This document shows, one piece after another, positions 34,920 through 44,600 of a stretch of DNA of 64,000 bases. Under the pieces are notes generated by a model that was not told where the DNA came from, did no database searches, and was given only the letters and a program-made list of their open reading frames with translations. The stretch is from IMG/VR virus record IMGVR_UViG_3300033571_022405, positions 1 through 64,000 of that record; one strand, 5' to 3'. The position numbers were made by a program, and so were the translations under genes. How positions within the stretch are numbered: the first letter of the stretch is position 1; every line of letters begins with the position of its first letter. This DNA is from a virus.

Positions 34920-35387
34920 ATGGATATTGGCTTTTATTTGTTAGACATTGCTGCCGACAACGAGCAACAAAAAAATATACTGAATAGTATAAACGAGCTG
35001 TGCAAAAAATTACCATATAGCAATATTGTATTATTTAATAATCAATTTAATAATATAGATTTAAATCATAAATACTATATACTACATATTCAACAAGCTA
35101 AATATTTTGATGGTATCTTATTTATATTTGATACTAAAAGTGCCATGTTGACTAAAACTTTTCCGGGTCCCAAAAAACAGGTCTTATATATTTCAGAACC
35201 TGAATGGTCAAAGAATCCCGGGCTGCCGTATGGTTTTTGGCACAGCATTTATATGCAAAATAACTTGGAAGTAATCACCAATAATAAAGACACCTACGAA
35301 CTATGCAACATATGTTGGAAACAGCCGCTGTCTCTCATGTCGGAATTCAATAGCGAGGAGATATATAATGTCATCACAAAACTATGA
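34920..35387 (+). CDS. Hypothetical protein
   Basis: 155 residues. Alternating hydrophobic strands (FYLLDIAADN, SNIVLFNNQF, GILFIFDTK, KQVLYISEPEW) suggest a small alpha/beta protein. The W-containing PEWSKNPGLPYGFWHSIY stretch is the most distinctive part. AGGA precedes the start. Its 3' end contains the GAGGAG site used by the next gene, which it overlaps by 20 bases. No family recognised. Confidence 0.6.
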   Translation: MDIGFYLLDIAADNEQQKNILNSINELCKKLPYSNIVLFNNQFNNIDLNHKYYILHIQQAKYFDGILFIFDTKSAMLTKTFPGPKKQVLYISEPEWSKNPGLPYGFWHSIYMQNNLEVITNNKDTYELCNICWKQPLSLMSEFNSEEIYNVITKL

Positions 35388-36156
35388 TAGTCTGAATGAT
35401 AAGACTAAAAAACAGCTAATATTAGATACTTATTTAAATAAAAAAATGAGCTTTGGCGATATTGCTGAACAGTATAACACATATGCTAATAAAATTAGAA
35501 GAGATGCAAAAAAATTCAAAGTTCCGATCAGAGACAAAAGTCTTGCTCAAAAAAACGCTCTATCTACAGGTAAGCATAAACATCCCACAAAAGGAATGTC
35601 CAGAAGTGAAGACACCAAAAATAAGATAGGTAATGGGGTGATGCAGTCGTGGGAGAGTTTGTCTGCAAAGGAACTGAAACAAAGAAAACAAAAAAGTAAA
35701 ACCAACTGGGAAAAATTAAGTATCGAAGACAAAGAAAATATTGTTAAAGCAGCGAATGATGCTGCTAGACTTAGTAGCAAGGTTGGTTCTAAGCTAGAAA
35801 AATTTCTATTAAACAAGTTACTAGTGGATGGTTGGCACGTAGATTTTCACAAAGAGCAAATATTATCAAATACCAAGTTGCAAATAGACCTTTTTCTGCC
35901 TACTATAAATTTGGCTATTGAGGTGGATGGACCATCACACTTTTTGCCCATATGGGGCGAAGATGCCTTGAAGAAAAATCAAAAATATGACGAGAAGAAA
36001 AACGGTTTAATTATTGGTAAAGGACTTAAACTAATTAGAATTAAACAAACTCATGATTTTTCACAAGCTCGTAGCAACGTCTTATATAAGAAATTATTAG
36101 AAGTACTCAATAATAAGCTTTATCAAACAAATAGTCTTATAGAAATAGAGGATTAA
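35368..36156 (+). CDS. Homing-type endonuclease (NUMOD-like motif + EDxHD/Vsr-like domain)
   Basis: 262 residues. N-terminal helix-turn-helix (about 14-52), a NUMOD3-like basic stretch GKHKHPTKGMSRSEDTKNKIG (68-88), then a Vsr/EDxHD-like nuclease core with D174 in QIDLFLP, E185-V-D187-G-P-S-H191 and a final KLIRIKQTHDF. This matches free-standing homing endonucleases of the I-Bth0305I type. Strong ribosome binding site GAGGAG at 35355-35360. It sits between a glycan gene and an ssDNA-annealing candidate; no intron or intein is visible next to it. Confidence 0.75.
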   Translation: MSSQNYDSLNDKTKKQLILDTYLNKKMSFGDIAEQYNTYANKIRRDAKKFKVPIRDKSLAQKNALSTGKHKHPTKGMSRSEDTKNKIGNGVMQSWESLSAKELKQRKQKSKTNWEKLSIEDKENIVKAANDAARLSSKVGSKLEKFLLNKLLVDGWHVDFHKEQILSNTKLQIDLFLPTINLAIEVDGPSHFLPIWGEDALKKNQKYDEKKNGLIIGKGLKLIRIKQTHDFSQARSNVLYKKLLEVLNNKLYQTNSLIEIED

Positions 36157-36160
36157 TTAA

Positions 36161-36892
36161 ATGGCGAAGGACAAAGAAAAGAAATCGTCTGTGGTTAGTA
36201 ATGAAACAAATGGAGTTGTCAAGAATGCTGAGGTCGTGGTAACTACTGATAAGCCCAAGACTAGTGATTTGTCATGGACAGACTATGTACTTGGTCTGCT
36301 TTCAGATGACGAAAAAATACAAGGCAATCCTACAACAGACGGACTAAGACGCATATTTGAAGAAGCATTAAATTGTATACTCATCAGTTCTACTTCTAAT
36401 GTTACTCAGTCCCCTGAGCCCGGTAACGAAAAAAGAGCCACGGTAGTACATTCGATTACATATTTAGCTAATGAGCAACATATTACTATAGACGGAGCAG
36501 CAGATGTTTATTGGGGGAATTGTGATAAAATCTATAGAAATCATCCTGTTGCAGTAGCGGAAACCAGAGCAGAAGGTCGTGCTTTAAGAAGAGCGCTAAA
36601 GCTAAGAAAGGTAGTAGCAGCAGAAGAATTAGCAAAGGAAATAGAAGACCATCCTGATGAAAATAGTGTTTCTAAAATTAGCGTTAATCAAATTAATTTT
36701 ATTGATGTGATTGCACAAAGGCTAAACGTTAATGTGCATAACTTAATAAAATCACTTGCTATCGACCATGATAACATATATAATATATCACATGATCAAG
36801 CTATTAGCGTAATACAACAATTGACCGCTTATCAGCAAGATACATCAAAACTTACTACAGATATGTTAGGCTATAACCCACAATGGAAATAA
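36161..36892 (+). CDS. Possible ssDNA-annealing (Rad52/Erf-like) protein
   Basis: 243 residues. A disordered, charged N terminus (1-35) is followed by NPTTDGLRRIFEEAL and an AVAETRAEGRALRRALKLRK helix (about 130-150). A conserved A-E-T-R-A-x-x-RALR helix occurs in phage annealing proteins of the Rad52/Erf type. The C-terminal part (KISVNQINFIDVIAQRL then a helical pair) resembles their accessory domain. The link is motif-based and uncertain. A zinc-ribbon gene follows immediately. Confidence 0.5.
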   Translation: MAKDKEKKSSVVSNETNGVVKNAEVVVTTDKPKTSDLSWTDYVLGLLSDDEKIQGNPTTDGLRRIFEEALNCILISSTSNVTQSPEPGNEKRATVVHSITYLANEQHITIDGAADVYWGNCDKIYRNHPVAVAETRAEGRALRRALKLRKVVAAEELAKEIEDHPDENSVSKISVNQINFIDVIAQRLNVNVHNLIKSLAIDHDNIYNISHDQAISVIQQLTAYQQDTSKLTTDMLGYNPQWK

Positions 36893-36895
36893 CTT

Positions 36896-37228
36896 ATGAA
36901 AGTCTTTTACAAAGCTAGTGATAAATTGTCTTTTGAGCTGGAAGCATCTGGACAAAAAGAAATTTTTAAAGAATTAGCTTTGATTCAAGAGATTTTTTCT
37001 GAAGAAAAGTGTGGACTATGTAAGAGTCAAAACTTAAGATTTATAGTAAGAAACGTAGAGGGCAATGATTATTATGAGTTAAGATGTGCTGATTGTGGCG
37101 CAGTATTAGCTTTTGGACAGCATAAGAAAGGCGGAACGCTCTTTCCTAAGCGTAAAGATGATGACAATAATTGGTTACCAAACAACGGTTGGCACAAATG
37201 GCAAAAAAATCAGCAGGACAAAGGTTAA
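36896..37228 (+). CDS. Zinc-ribbon protein downstream of annealing candidate
   Basis: 110 residues. C39-G-L-C42 and C64-A-D-C67 form one zinc ribbon, followed by LAFGQHKKGGTLFPKR and a C-terminal NGWHKW. This small family is, from memory, common in phages next to DNA-annealing genes and has no described function. It starts 4 bases after the previous stop and overlaps the next gene. Confidence 0.7.
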   Translation: MKVFYKASDKLSFELEASGQKEIFKELALIQEIFSEEKCGLCKSQNLRFIVRNVEGNDYYELRCADCGAVLAFGQHKKGGTLFPKRKDDDNNWLPNNGWHKWQKNQQDKG

Positions 37229-38151
37229 ACTCCTTTAGTTACTGGGACAATTGGGTTTTAACTCTATACGATAGTGGTGTTTTACAAAGCTCCATTTTTC
37301 ATACAGTATTACTATTAATACTAGCCCTGATATCTTTAGGCGAAAATGATACTAAGCCCATAGTATTAACCTTGTCATTTAATACTCAAACAGACCAGCA
37401 AGTATCTCATGAAGAATTTCCATCAATAGAAATATTAGAGGATCAAGCACAAGAATCTCTAATCGGTCAAAGCGCAAGTTCTAAGATGGTTGATGCTGTA
37501 GTTCATGAAGAATCGGTTGATGTTAAATTCCCCGAACTTGATGTTGCGGACAATAGTTCTGAAACAGCATATGTCGCCTCTTTGGATCCTCAAATTTTAA
37601 ATAAGTTAGTACCCGATCAGACACCCCAAAATATTAAACAACCCGCAGCAAAGCCAACCCAGGGCTCTTATACAGCATCTAGGGGGCTTGGGACTGGTGA
37701 CCAAGGTACTGGTGATAATGGCCATATTAGAGAAATACAAAAACGTCTCAAAAAATCTAATGCTGGCACTGGAGATTTACAAATTTCTATAGCCTGGAAT
37801 ACCACAGACGATATAGATTTGCATGTTAATTATAAGTCTACTAAAATAAACTCATACAGCTATATATGCTGGATGTATAGAAATGGTATAGACGGGGTGT
37901 TCTTAGACGTTGATAAAAACGCGTTTCCAACAGACTTAACTGATAAGCCGGTAGAAAATATTTTTTGGCCCAAAAACAGCCAGCCTAAAGGAGAGGTTGT
38001 TATTGGACTACATTTTTTCAAAAGTTGGTCTGGTAATAGCAGGGTTCCTGTTACTGTGTTAATTAACAACAAAGGAGAAATCACCACTAATCAATATACT
38101 GCTATATATGGATTAGAACCAACAGAGGTTTTGCGTTTTAAGGTAAATTAA
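37198..38151 (+). CDS. Membrane-anchored protein with DUF2135-like domain
   Basis: 317 residues from ATG 37198. A basic N terminus and a single transmembrane helix (31-47, SSIFHTVLLLILALISL) lead to an acidic, low-complexity linker with GTGDQGTGDNG (165-175). The C-terminal domain, with LQISIAWNTTDDIDLHV (194-210) and VENIFWPKNSQPKGE, resembles DUF2135/YfaP-type domains, which have W..tDDLDLHV at this place. From memory, single-helix proteins of this style are common in Planctomycetota. The last 14 bases overlap the opposite-strand gene. Role unknown; envelope location is predicted. Confidence 0.65.
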   Translation: MAKKSAGQRLNSFSYWDNWVLTLYDSGVLQSSIFHTVLLLILALISLGENDTKPIVLTLSFNTQTDQQVSHEEFPSIEILEDQAQESLIGQSASSKMVDAVVHEESVDVKFPELDVADNSSETAYVASLDPQILNKLVPDQTPQNIKQPAAKPTQGSYTASRGLGTGDQGTGDNGHIREIQKRLKKSNAGTGDLQISIAWNTTDDIDLHVNYKSTKINSYSYICWMYRNGIDGVFLDVDKNAFPTDLTDKPVENIFWPKNSQPKGEVVIGLHFFKSWSGNSRVPVTVLINNKGEITTNQYTAIYGLEPTEVLRFKVN

Positions 38152-38614
38152 TAGGACCCCATTTATCCGCAGGGCATTTTTGATTACGATGGGCTAGCTT
38201 ATTTTTATGATTAGCTTCTCTAACTACTACGCAGCCACATAGTAAGCAAGAACTATCCTTAAAGTATTCGCAAGTATTGCAAATAGCTAATCTGTTGTTA
38301 ATCTCTTCTTGGGTGCATAATTCTTCTGTTTGATTTTCTGTAACGACATTATTGATAGCTTCTTTTTTAGCTTCCTCTAATATAAGCTCTGGTATTTTTT
38401 TATCAGATAGGTGGGTGGGTTTAAAAGTATTAGGGTCTTGTAAATGATTTTTATGTATGTCGTGTGCTAGATCCTCTATCTTTTTAAAACACATAATTTT
38501 GGTATTAGGATCTTCTAAGCCAACAGTTAAACCACAATACTCGCATTTATATAATGGCTTATTATTAAACGAAGAGCCCGTGCTCTTTAAATCACAGTAA
38601 GCAGTATTATTCAT
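38138..38614 (-). CDS. Zinc-ribbon protein (DUF6171-like)
   Basis: 158 residues from ATG at 38614, which overlaps the stop of the giant gene by 8 bases. A first ribbon half C24-E-Y-C27-G-L, then a helical middle, and a C-terminal Cys cluster: C112-N-T-C115, C123-L-L-C126-G-C128 and C147-P. The last part (CNTCEYF...LLCGC...KCPADKW) matches a small family seen at the end of phage tail modules. The gene is the last of the minus-strand block. Function unknown. Confidence 0.75.
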   Translation of the reverse strand: MNNTAYCDLKSTGSSFNNKPLYKCEYCGLTVGLEDPNTKIMCFKKIEDLAHDIHKNHLQDPNTFKPTHLSDKKIPELILEEAKKEAINNVVTENQTEELCTQEEINNRLAICNTCEYFKDSSCLLCGCVVVREANHKNKLAHRNQKCPADKWGPINLP

Positions 38615-41600
38615 AGTTAGTTTTCCCGTATCTACAACAATAATTGGTATCATCACAACCATTAACATCAGTATCATAACACTGAGCTACATTGCTGCAA
38701 CCAAAAGTCTTGTGTTTTTCGGATATATTTAGTGATCCTATAGGATTATGTGATGTAACCTGATTGCATTGTTCTACTAATGCCTCTCCCTTAAATACGT
38801 CTTGTATAGTTTTTGGTCTACGATAAGTATAAGTATAATATGCTACTGTAAATCCTATCGTGCCTTGTGTAACCACCGGATCACCAAAAGTTGCTCTGTA
38901 AGACATAGAAGGATAATTAATTTTAGTATACTTAACTTCACTACACGAATCAGGCACCACCCCCTCCACAATGTCGCCCACCGTATATTTATTTTTATTA
39001 TTATGACACGGTGCGGTATTTAGCCAAATTTGAGACATTTGTTTTTTCCATAAAGATACTATGCGTTCGCCAGCTTTACCATTAGAATATGGAAAACTAA
39101 CCGGAATATTACAGCCTCCCACAATAGATGAATCATTACCTCCTACGCAAACAGACGGTTCTGAATAAGAAATACAGGTGCTCCAAGGATAAGAATCTGG
39201 AGCATTTTTACCACATTGTCCACCGCCGCCTGTGCCTTCTCTTTGATAACACAAAGAGGCTCTTATGCCGCAATATCCTGCCAACCACACACTACCACCC
39301 ATACCAACAGGACCATCGATGTTAGGGTTACCGTCTGTTAATATATATCCTAAGACACAAGTTCTTTGTTCTTCTATAATATCCCAGGGTTGCTGTTGAG
39401 GATTCATTGTTAATTTTGGTTCTTGGTTTAAACAAGATCCACAATAGCTATCTATGGTGTCGCTAACTGTAAAGCTATTATCTGGAACCGATACACTGAT
39501 TAATGGACAAGCATTGTTGCTCGTTAATTCTGTAAAATACCAACATTTACTTTGTCCAGAAGCTAGGTTTATTGTAATGCTGGTATTAGTATAGTTCACA
39601 GAGCATAATTGTTGTGGACATAAAGGATTATATGCATTATTTTGAGTTCTAGATTTTACATCATAAATATGCCATTTTGTAGGAATAGCACCTGGACATT
39701 CTATCCATATACAGTTTTCAGTAGACCGGCCGCCAGATCCTCCTCCCATAATCTCTCCAGGATCATTAGTGGTTCCTGCAGAGGTTGATGAGCAAGCTTT
39801 AGAAATAGTGATTATTCTATTATTAGAAGGATAGTTTATTCGTCTCTTATAACCTTTTAAAGTAATATTATATCTACAATATTCAAAATTATAATCAAAT
39901 TCGTTATAGTCATATTGCAAGCCGTTACACACACATAAAGATGCATTATTGGTATTTCTACAATAGCCATATTCCCAATTAGCGCATTCACAACTTTGGG
40001 AAGTATTACCAGGATAAGGTGGATAAGAACCTCCTCCAAAAACATTATATAACTTATTTTTAGTTAATGGATCTTCATAATCTAGAGTGAAACACGTGCC
40101 GCATGAAGGCTGGGTGATATTAATGCCGTCTCCTATCGCTCCAGGCTGATTTATCATTAACCCACCATTAAAATCTTCTACTTCTCCTGTATTAAAGAGT
40201 CCATCTGCTGATACTTGTGTTCTCATTGGTTTAGGATAACATCCTCCAAACGCTCCTCTAGCGTAGGTGCTAAAACTAATTTCTGCCTCATTACTCGCAA
40301 TAATACTACATCCCTGTGGTATTCCGTCTTCTACAGACCGAGCAACATTATGATTAGTTTGATACCATCCGCCCTGGTTTCCGGCGCAAGGACTGTATAC
40401 AACATAAGTAACACATGGCCCATTACCCACTGGCCCTAATCCTATTTGTAATGGTTCTGACCAATATGGAAATGATACGTCTGTTAATTCGTCTTCGGTA
40501 CAACCTTGGTCACACGGCTTGGGACACTGTTTAAACAATGTAGCTCCGGTAGTAACTCTTGATAAAGAATGACTATATTGTTGTAATTCTTGACATGTTT
40601 TAATTAAATTATATGTAGTATTACTATCTGGAGAAGAACACGGTCCTCCACATACCGCAATGGAATTATTATCCACATATTCTTGATGTATAATTCCCTC
40701 AATAGATTCACCATTATAGTTGGCCTGAATTTTTATATCTCCATTCTCTTTAATCACACCACAAGAAAGATTATGGGAGCCTATTCTTATACTAACTGAC
40801 TTACCAACTTTTAAGGTTCCTTGTACAGATATGGATCCGGTGATTATTCTGTTTTCTACTGGGGCGGTTGTATCATATTCATATGGAATATTTTTATATA
40901 TATCTTTGGCAGTAACTTTGGGGTCTGTATGCTTTAATAAATCCATATATGTGATGTTTTGATTTTGATTATTTAATGTATTTAAATTAATTTTTTGTTT
41001 TTCTCCATACATTAATCTAAATAACATTTCATTAGCAAATATATCTGTGTCCACTACAGTAGCAGAATGATCATTTACTATTGAGCTTTCTAATGCTGCT
41101 TGATAGTCTTCGTTTAAAACAGATAATCTATTATTATTGTTTAGGGAATCTCTTTTGGGTCTTAATGGCAATAATGAACAAGAAGAACCCGAACTAACAA
41201 TTAAAGGATTTTCTGGGGATAATTCAAAGCGCTGAATATAGTGAGGTTGATTATTACCTAGAGGGTTATAATTACCTCCTTCATAAGATATAATATATGG
41301 CACACTTTCTGGTATGCCGGTAATGGGGATATTTTTTTCTTCATAGATTTTATATATGCCGCTACAAGATGTTGAACCAACGGTTTTAATACCACACGAT
41401 TTGCTTCCGCAAGTATCTAAAGCGTCTGAATCACAATATACAGGAAATCTTACAAATGGAGACGTTCCAGTAACTCTTGTCAAATACTCAGTTTCAAAAT
41501 TAAAAACATTATAAGATGTAATCTCTGAATTTGGAACGGTTGGGAAAAATGTTTGACGGCATCCATCAGCATTATAATTAGTAGTACAATCAATATCATA

Positions 41601-44600
41601 TAATTGATATGGCACATCATCTATTCTAAATGTATCAGAATACATTTTTTGATCAAAAGTTAAACAAGACTTTAGGTCAAATGCTGGGTCTATATTAATC
41701 CAAAATAATGCTGATCCTGTTACTGGATTATGATATGATTCCCAGTCATGGTCAATGTCTAAGTATTGGTGGATACCACTTATTTGCACCGTACCCGAAG
41801 GTGTTGGGGCGCTGAAACTAAAGCGATTAGAAAATATATTTATATCTATATATGGTAAATAATTATTAAAATTAGATAATAAATTATTGTTAATATTATA
41901 GTTATCTTGATTTTCTGTATTATATTTTTGATGTATACAATAATACACATTGCCATTATAGTTGCAGTCATCCTCACCATTAAATAAAGCACGAAAGTTA
42001 TAATGATTACTATTAGAATTTACAATTAATTTATAAAAATTATTTAGATATAAACTACTAGGATAGATACGCTTATGGTCATGGATAGTAAAATTATATT
42101 TTGTAATATCATTAATAATATTGCCGTCAAAATTTAAAATATCTGACCATTTAGCTCTGTCAGGAAGATTCTTTAAAAATTGCACATTAGCAGAAGAGTC
42201 GCTATATGTATTGCTGAGTATTTGTCTAATTTTTTCTTCAAAAGATATTGATCGCAGTTCTGGATTTATGCTAGTCAAATAGGGATCTAATTCTTTCTTT
42301 AGTGTTTGTTGAAGAGACTGATACAACGTGATCTGTTGTATTTTTTCTGGTAAATCCCCCAGATCTCTTCTCCTACCATCTAGCACAAAATATGTATAGG
42401 CTTTAGGACGAGCGTTATTTCTTATATTTTGTTTTTTTATTATATTACCATAAGTATCAACATATTCTATTTTTAAATATTTAGCAATAAATGGGGATGA
42501 ATTTTTACTATAAGATTCTTCTATAAATATAGACGGTATAGAGCTAATCTTTTTATAAGAATTATGTATATATCCATCTGAATTAGTAGCTAATAAATCT
42601 ATGTTAAGATTGCTAAAATTAGTATACAAAAAATCATAATAACTATCTGATCCTCGACCGGTTAATAAATAAGAAGCTACGACTCTTTTATCTCCGTATC
42701 CTTTATACATCCAAATTTGTTCTTTATTCACAAGATGCACATAAGGATTAGTCTCATTAATTTTTTCTATAACGGTGCTTTCTAAGCCGGCTATAGATGT
42801 AGCATTAGACTGTGTGGGTAAAAACTCTTCTTCGAACATAAAATATGGACGAATACCTTCTATACGAATTACTTTGTTGTTAACTTCTTCAATATTAAAA
42901 ATTTCAGGAATAAATGGATATGATAGATCATATTTTTTTGCTACAGCTACTGACAAAGGAAAGTCGTTGAAGCGTCTTGTTTCGAACACGTCATTATCTA
43001 AAGGAGATCTCAAATAATTAAAAGTAATATGTTTTTTAGGAGAACTAGGTATTAATATAGGACAAGTTTGTTTATAATCTTTATGAGTATATTCAAAAGC
43101 TAGTGGTGGACCACTATAAGCTTTATTATTGGCTATATAACCAAATAAATTTGAAGTATTATATATATACCATTGATTATTAATATTTAAATACAACCTA
43201 AGCTTAGAAACATCGTTATTTAAATTTTGAATTTGGTTTAATACGTCTTTAACTTTTTTAGTTAGATCTCCAATGAATACATAGCTTTGGAATCTTTGCG
43301 GAGAAGTAGTAGTTGTTTCAACACCCGTTATTGGATCGGTATATGTATTTTCAATAGGAAAAATATCTCGATCATAATCAAAATAATACTCATCACGAAC
43401 ATAGGAATAATTAGTAAATAAAGGGCCAAAAGGTGAGGTAGTATTAGAGTATTCTAATCCTTTGTTTGGATGAAAAGCCCCGGCGCTTAAAGTACCCATG
43501 GGTTGAATAGGATGTATACCAAAATTTAATATTTGTTTTCTGGGTATTCTGGTAAATTTAATAGGAACTATAGTTAGTTCATCTCCGCGACCGCCGTATA
43601 CTGTTTCATTAGAACAAAACGTGCCACTTGGAGGATATAAATATATACTATTTCCCATAAGAGAAACTAAATATGGATTAGTTAAAACAACATTAATAGC
43701 TCCAATTGAATCATTTTTAGTAGAGATAATCTTTTTTTGTTTATCATATAATGTTTTATTATTAATTTCTACTTTATTTGCAAATCTTTGATAGCCAACA
43801 TTAGTACTAGCTTCGGTTTCTCCGTATTCATTTTCGCTATAATTATTAGGATTGAATAAATCAACATTTTCTAGAATTTCTGCCCAAACATCCGCATGAT
43901 TAGTATTAAAATTAGAAATAGTAAAAGACCAAGAGTTTTTTACATAATTGGGTAAATTTAAGCTAATAGATTGTTCACATCCGTATGGAAATTCTGGATC
44001 AATTTTTTTAGATAAATAGTTTAAAACAGAACCTATTCTTGGATGATTAGGAATACGATTATTAGATTCTATAAATAACTTATTAATATAATCTTCTGAA
44101 TATCCGCCATAAGCTTTAAATGTAGGTCCGTATTTAGTCGATAAATTAGGAGTAAAAAATACCGGATCATTAGTAAAAGTGAAAGAGCTATCCCTGCAAT
44201 TAAATAAAAATGATGGCACCAAACTTAATCCATAACATTTACACGGCTCATTGTTAGGAAAAGCTATACAATCAGCAGAAGACTCCGAACTACTTCTTAG
44301 TTTCTCTATCTTAACAGAATATAGTTTGATACCAACTTTTTTAGTGTCAAATTGAATAGATACATCGTGTCCATCTGTGTTACTACTAGAAGATGAGTTT
44401 TGCAGAAAGTAGGTGGATCCCGAAATTGAACTAAAAACATTAGATTCAAAATAAACGCCGTCTTGATGATGAAATGCTGCCTTGTCTATTCGGGGATCAA
44501 ATACAAACGCGTTATACTGTCTTTTAAAATATAGTGTACCGTCTATGATTTCTCTAGGTATTCTGGTTCCTATCAAACCGGCTTGTGGATTTTCGCTATT

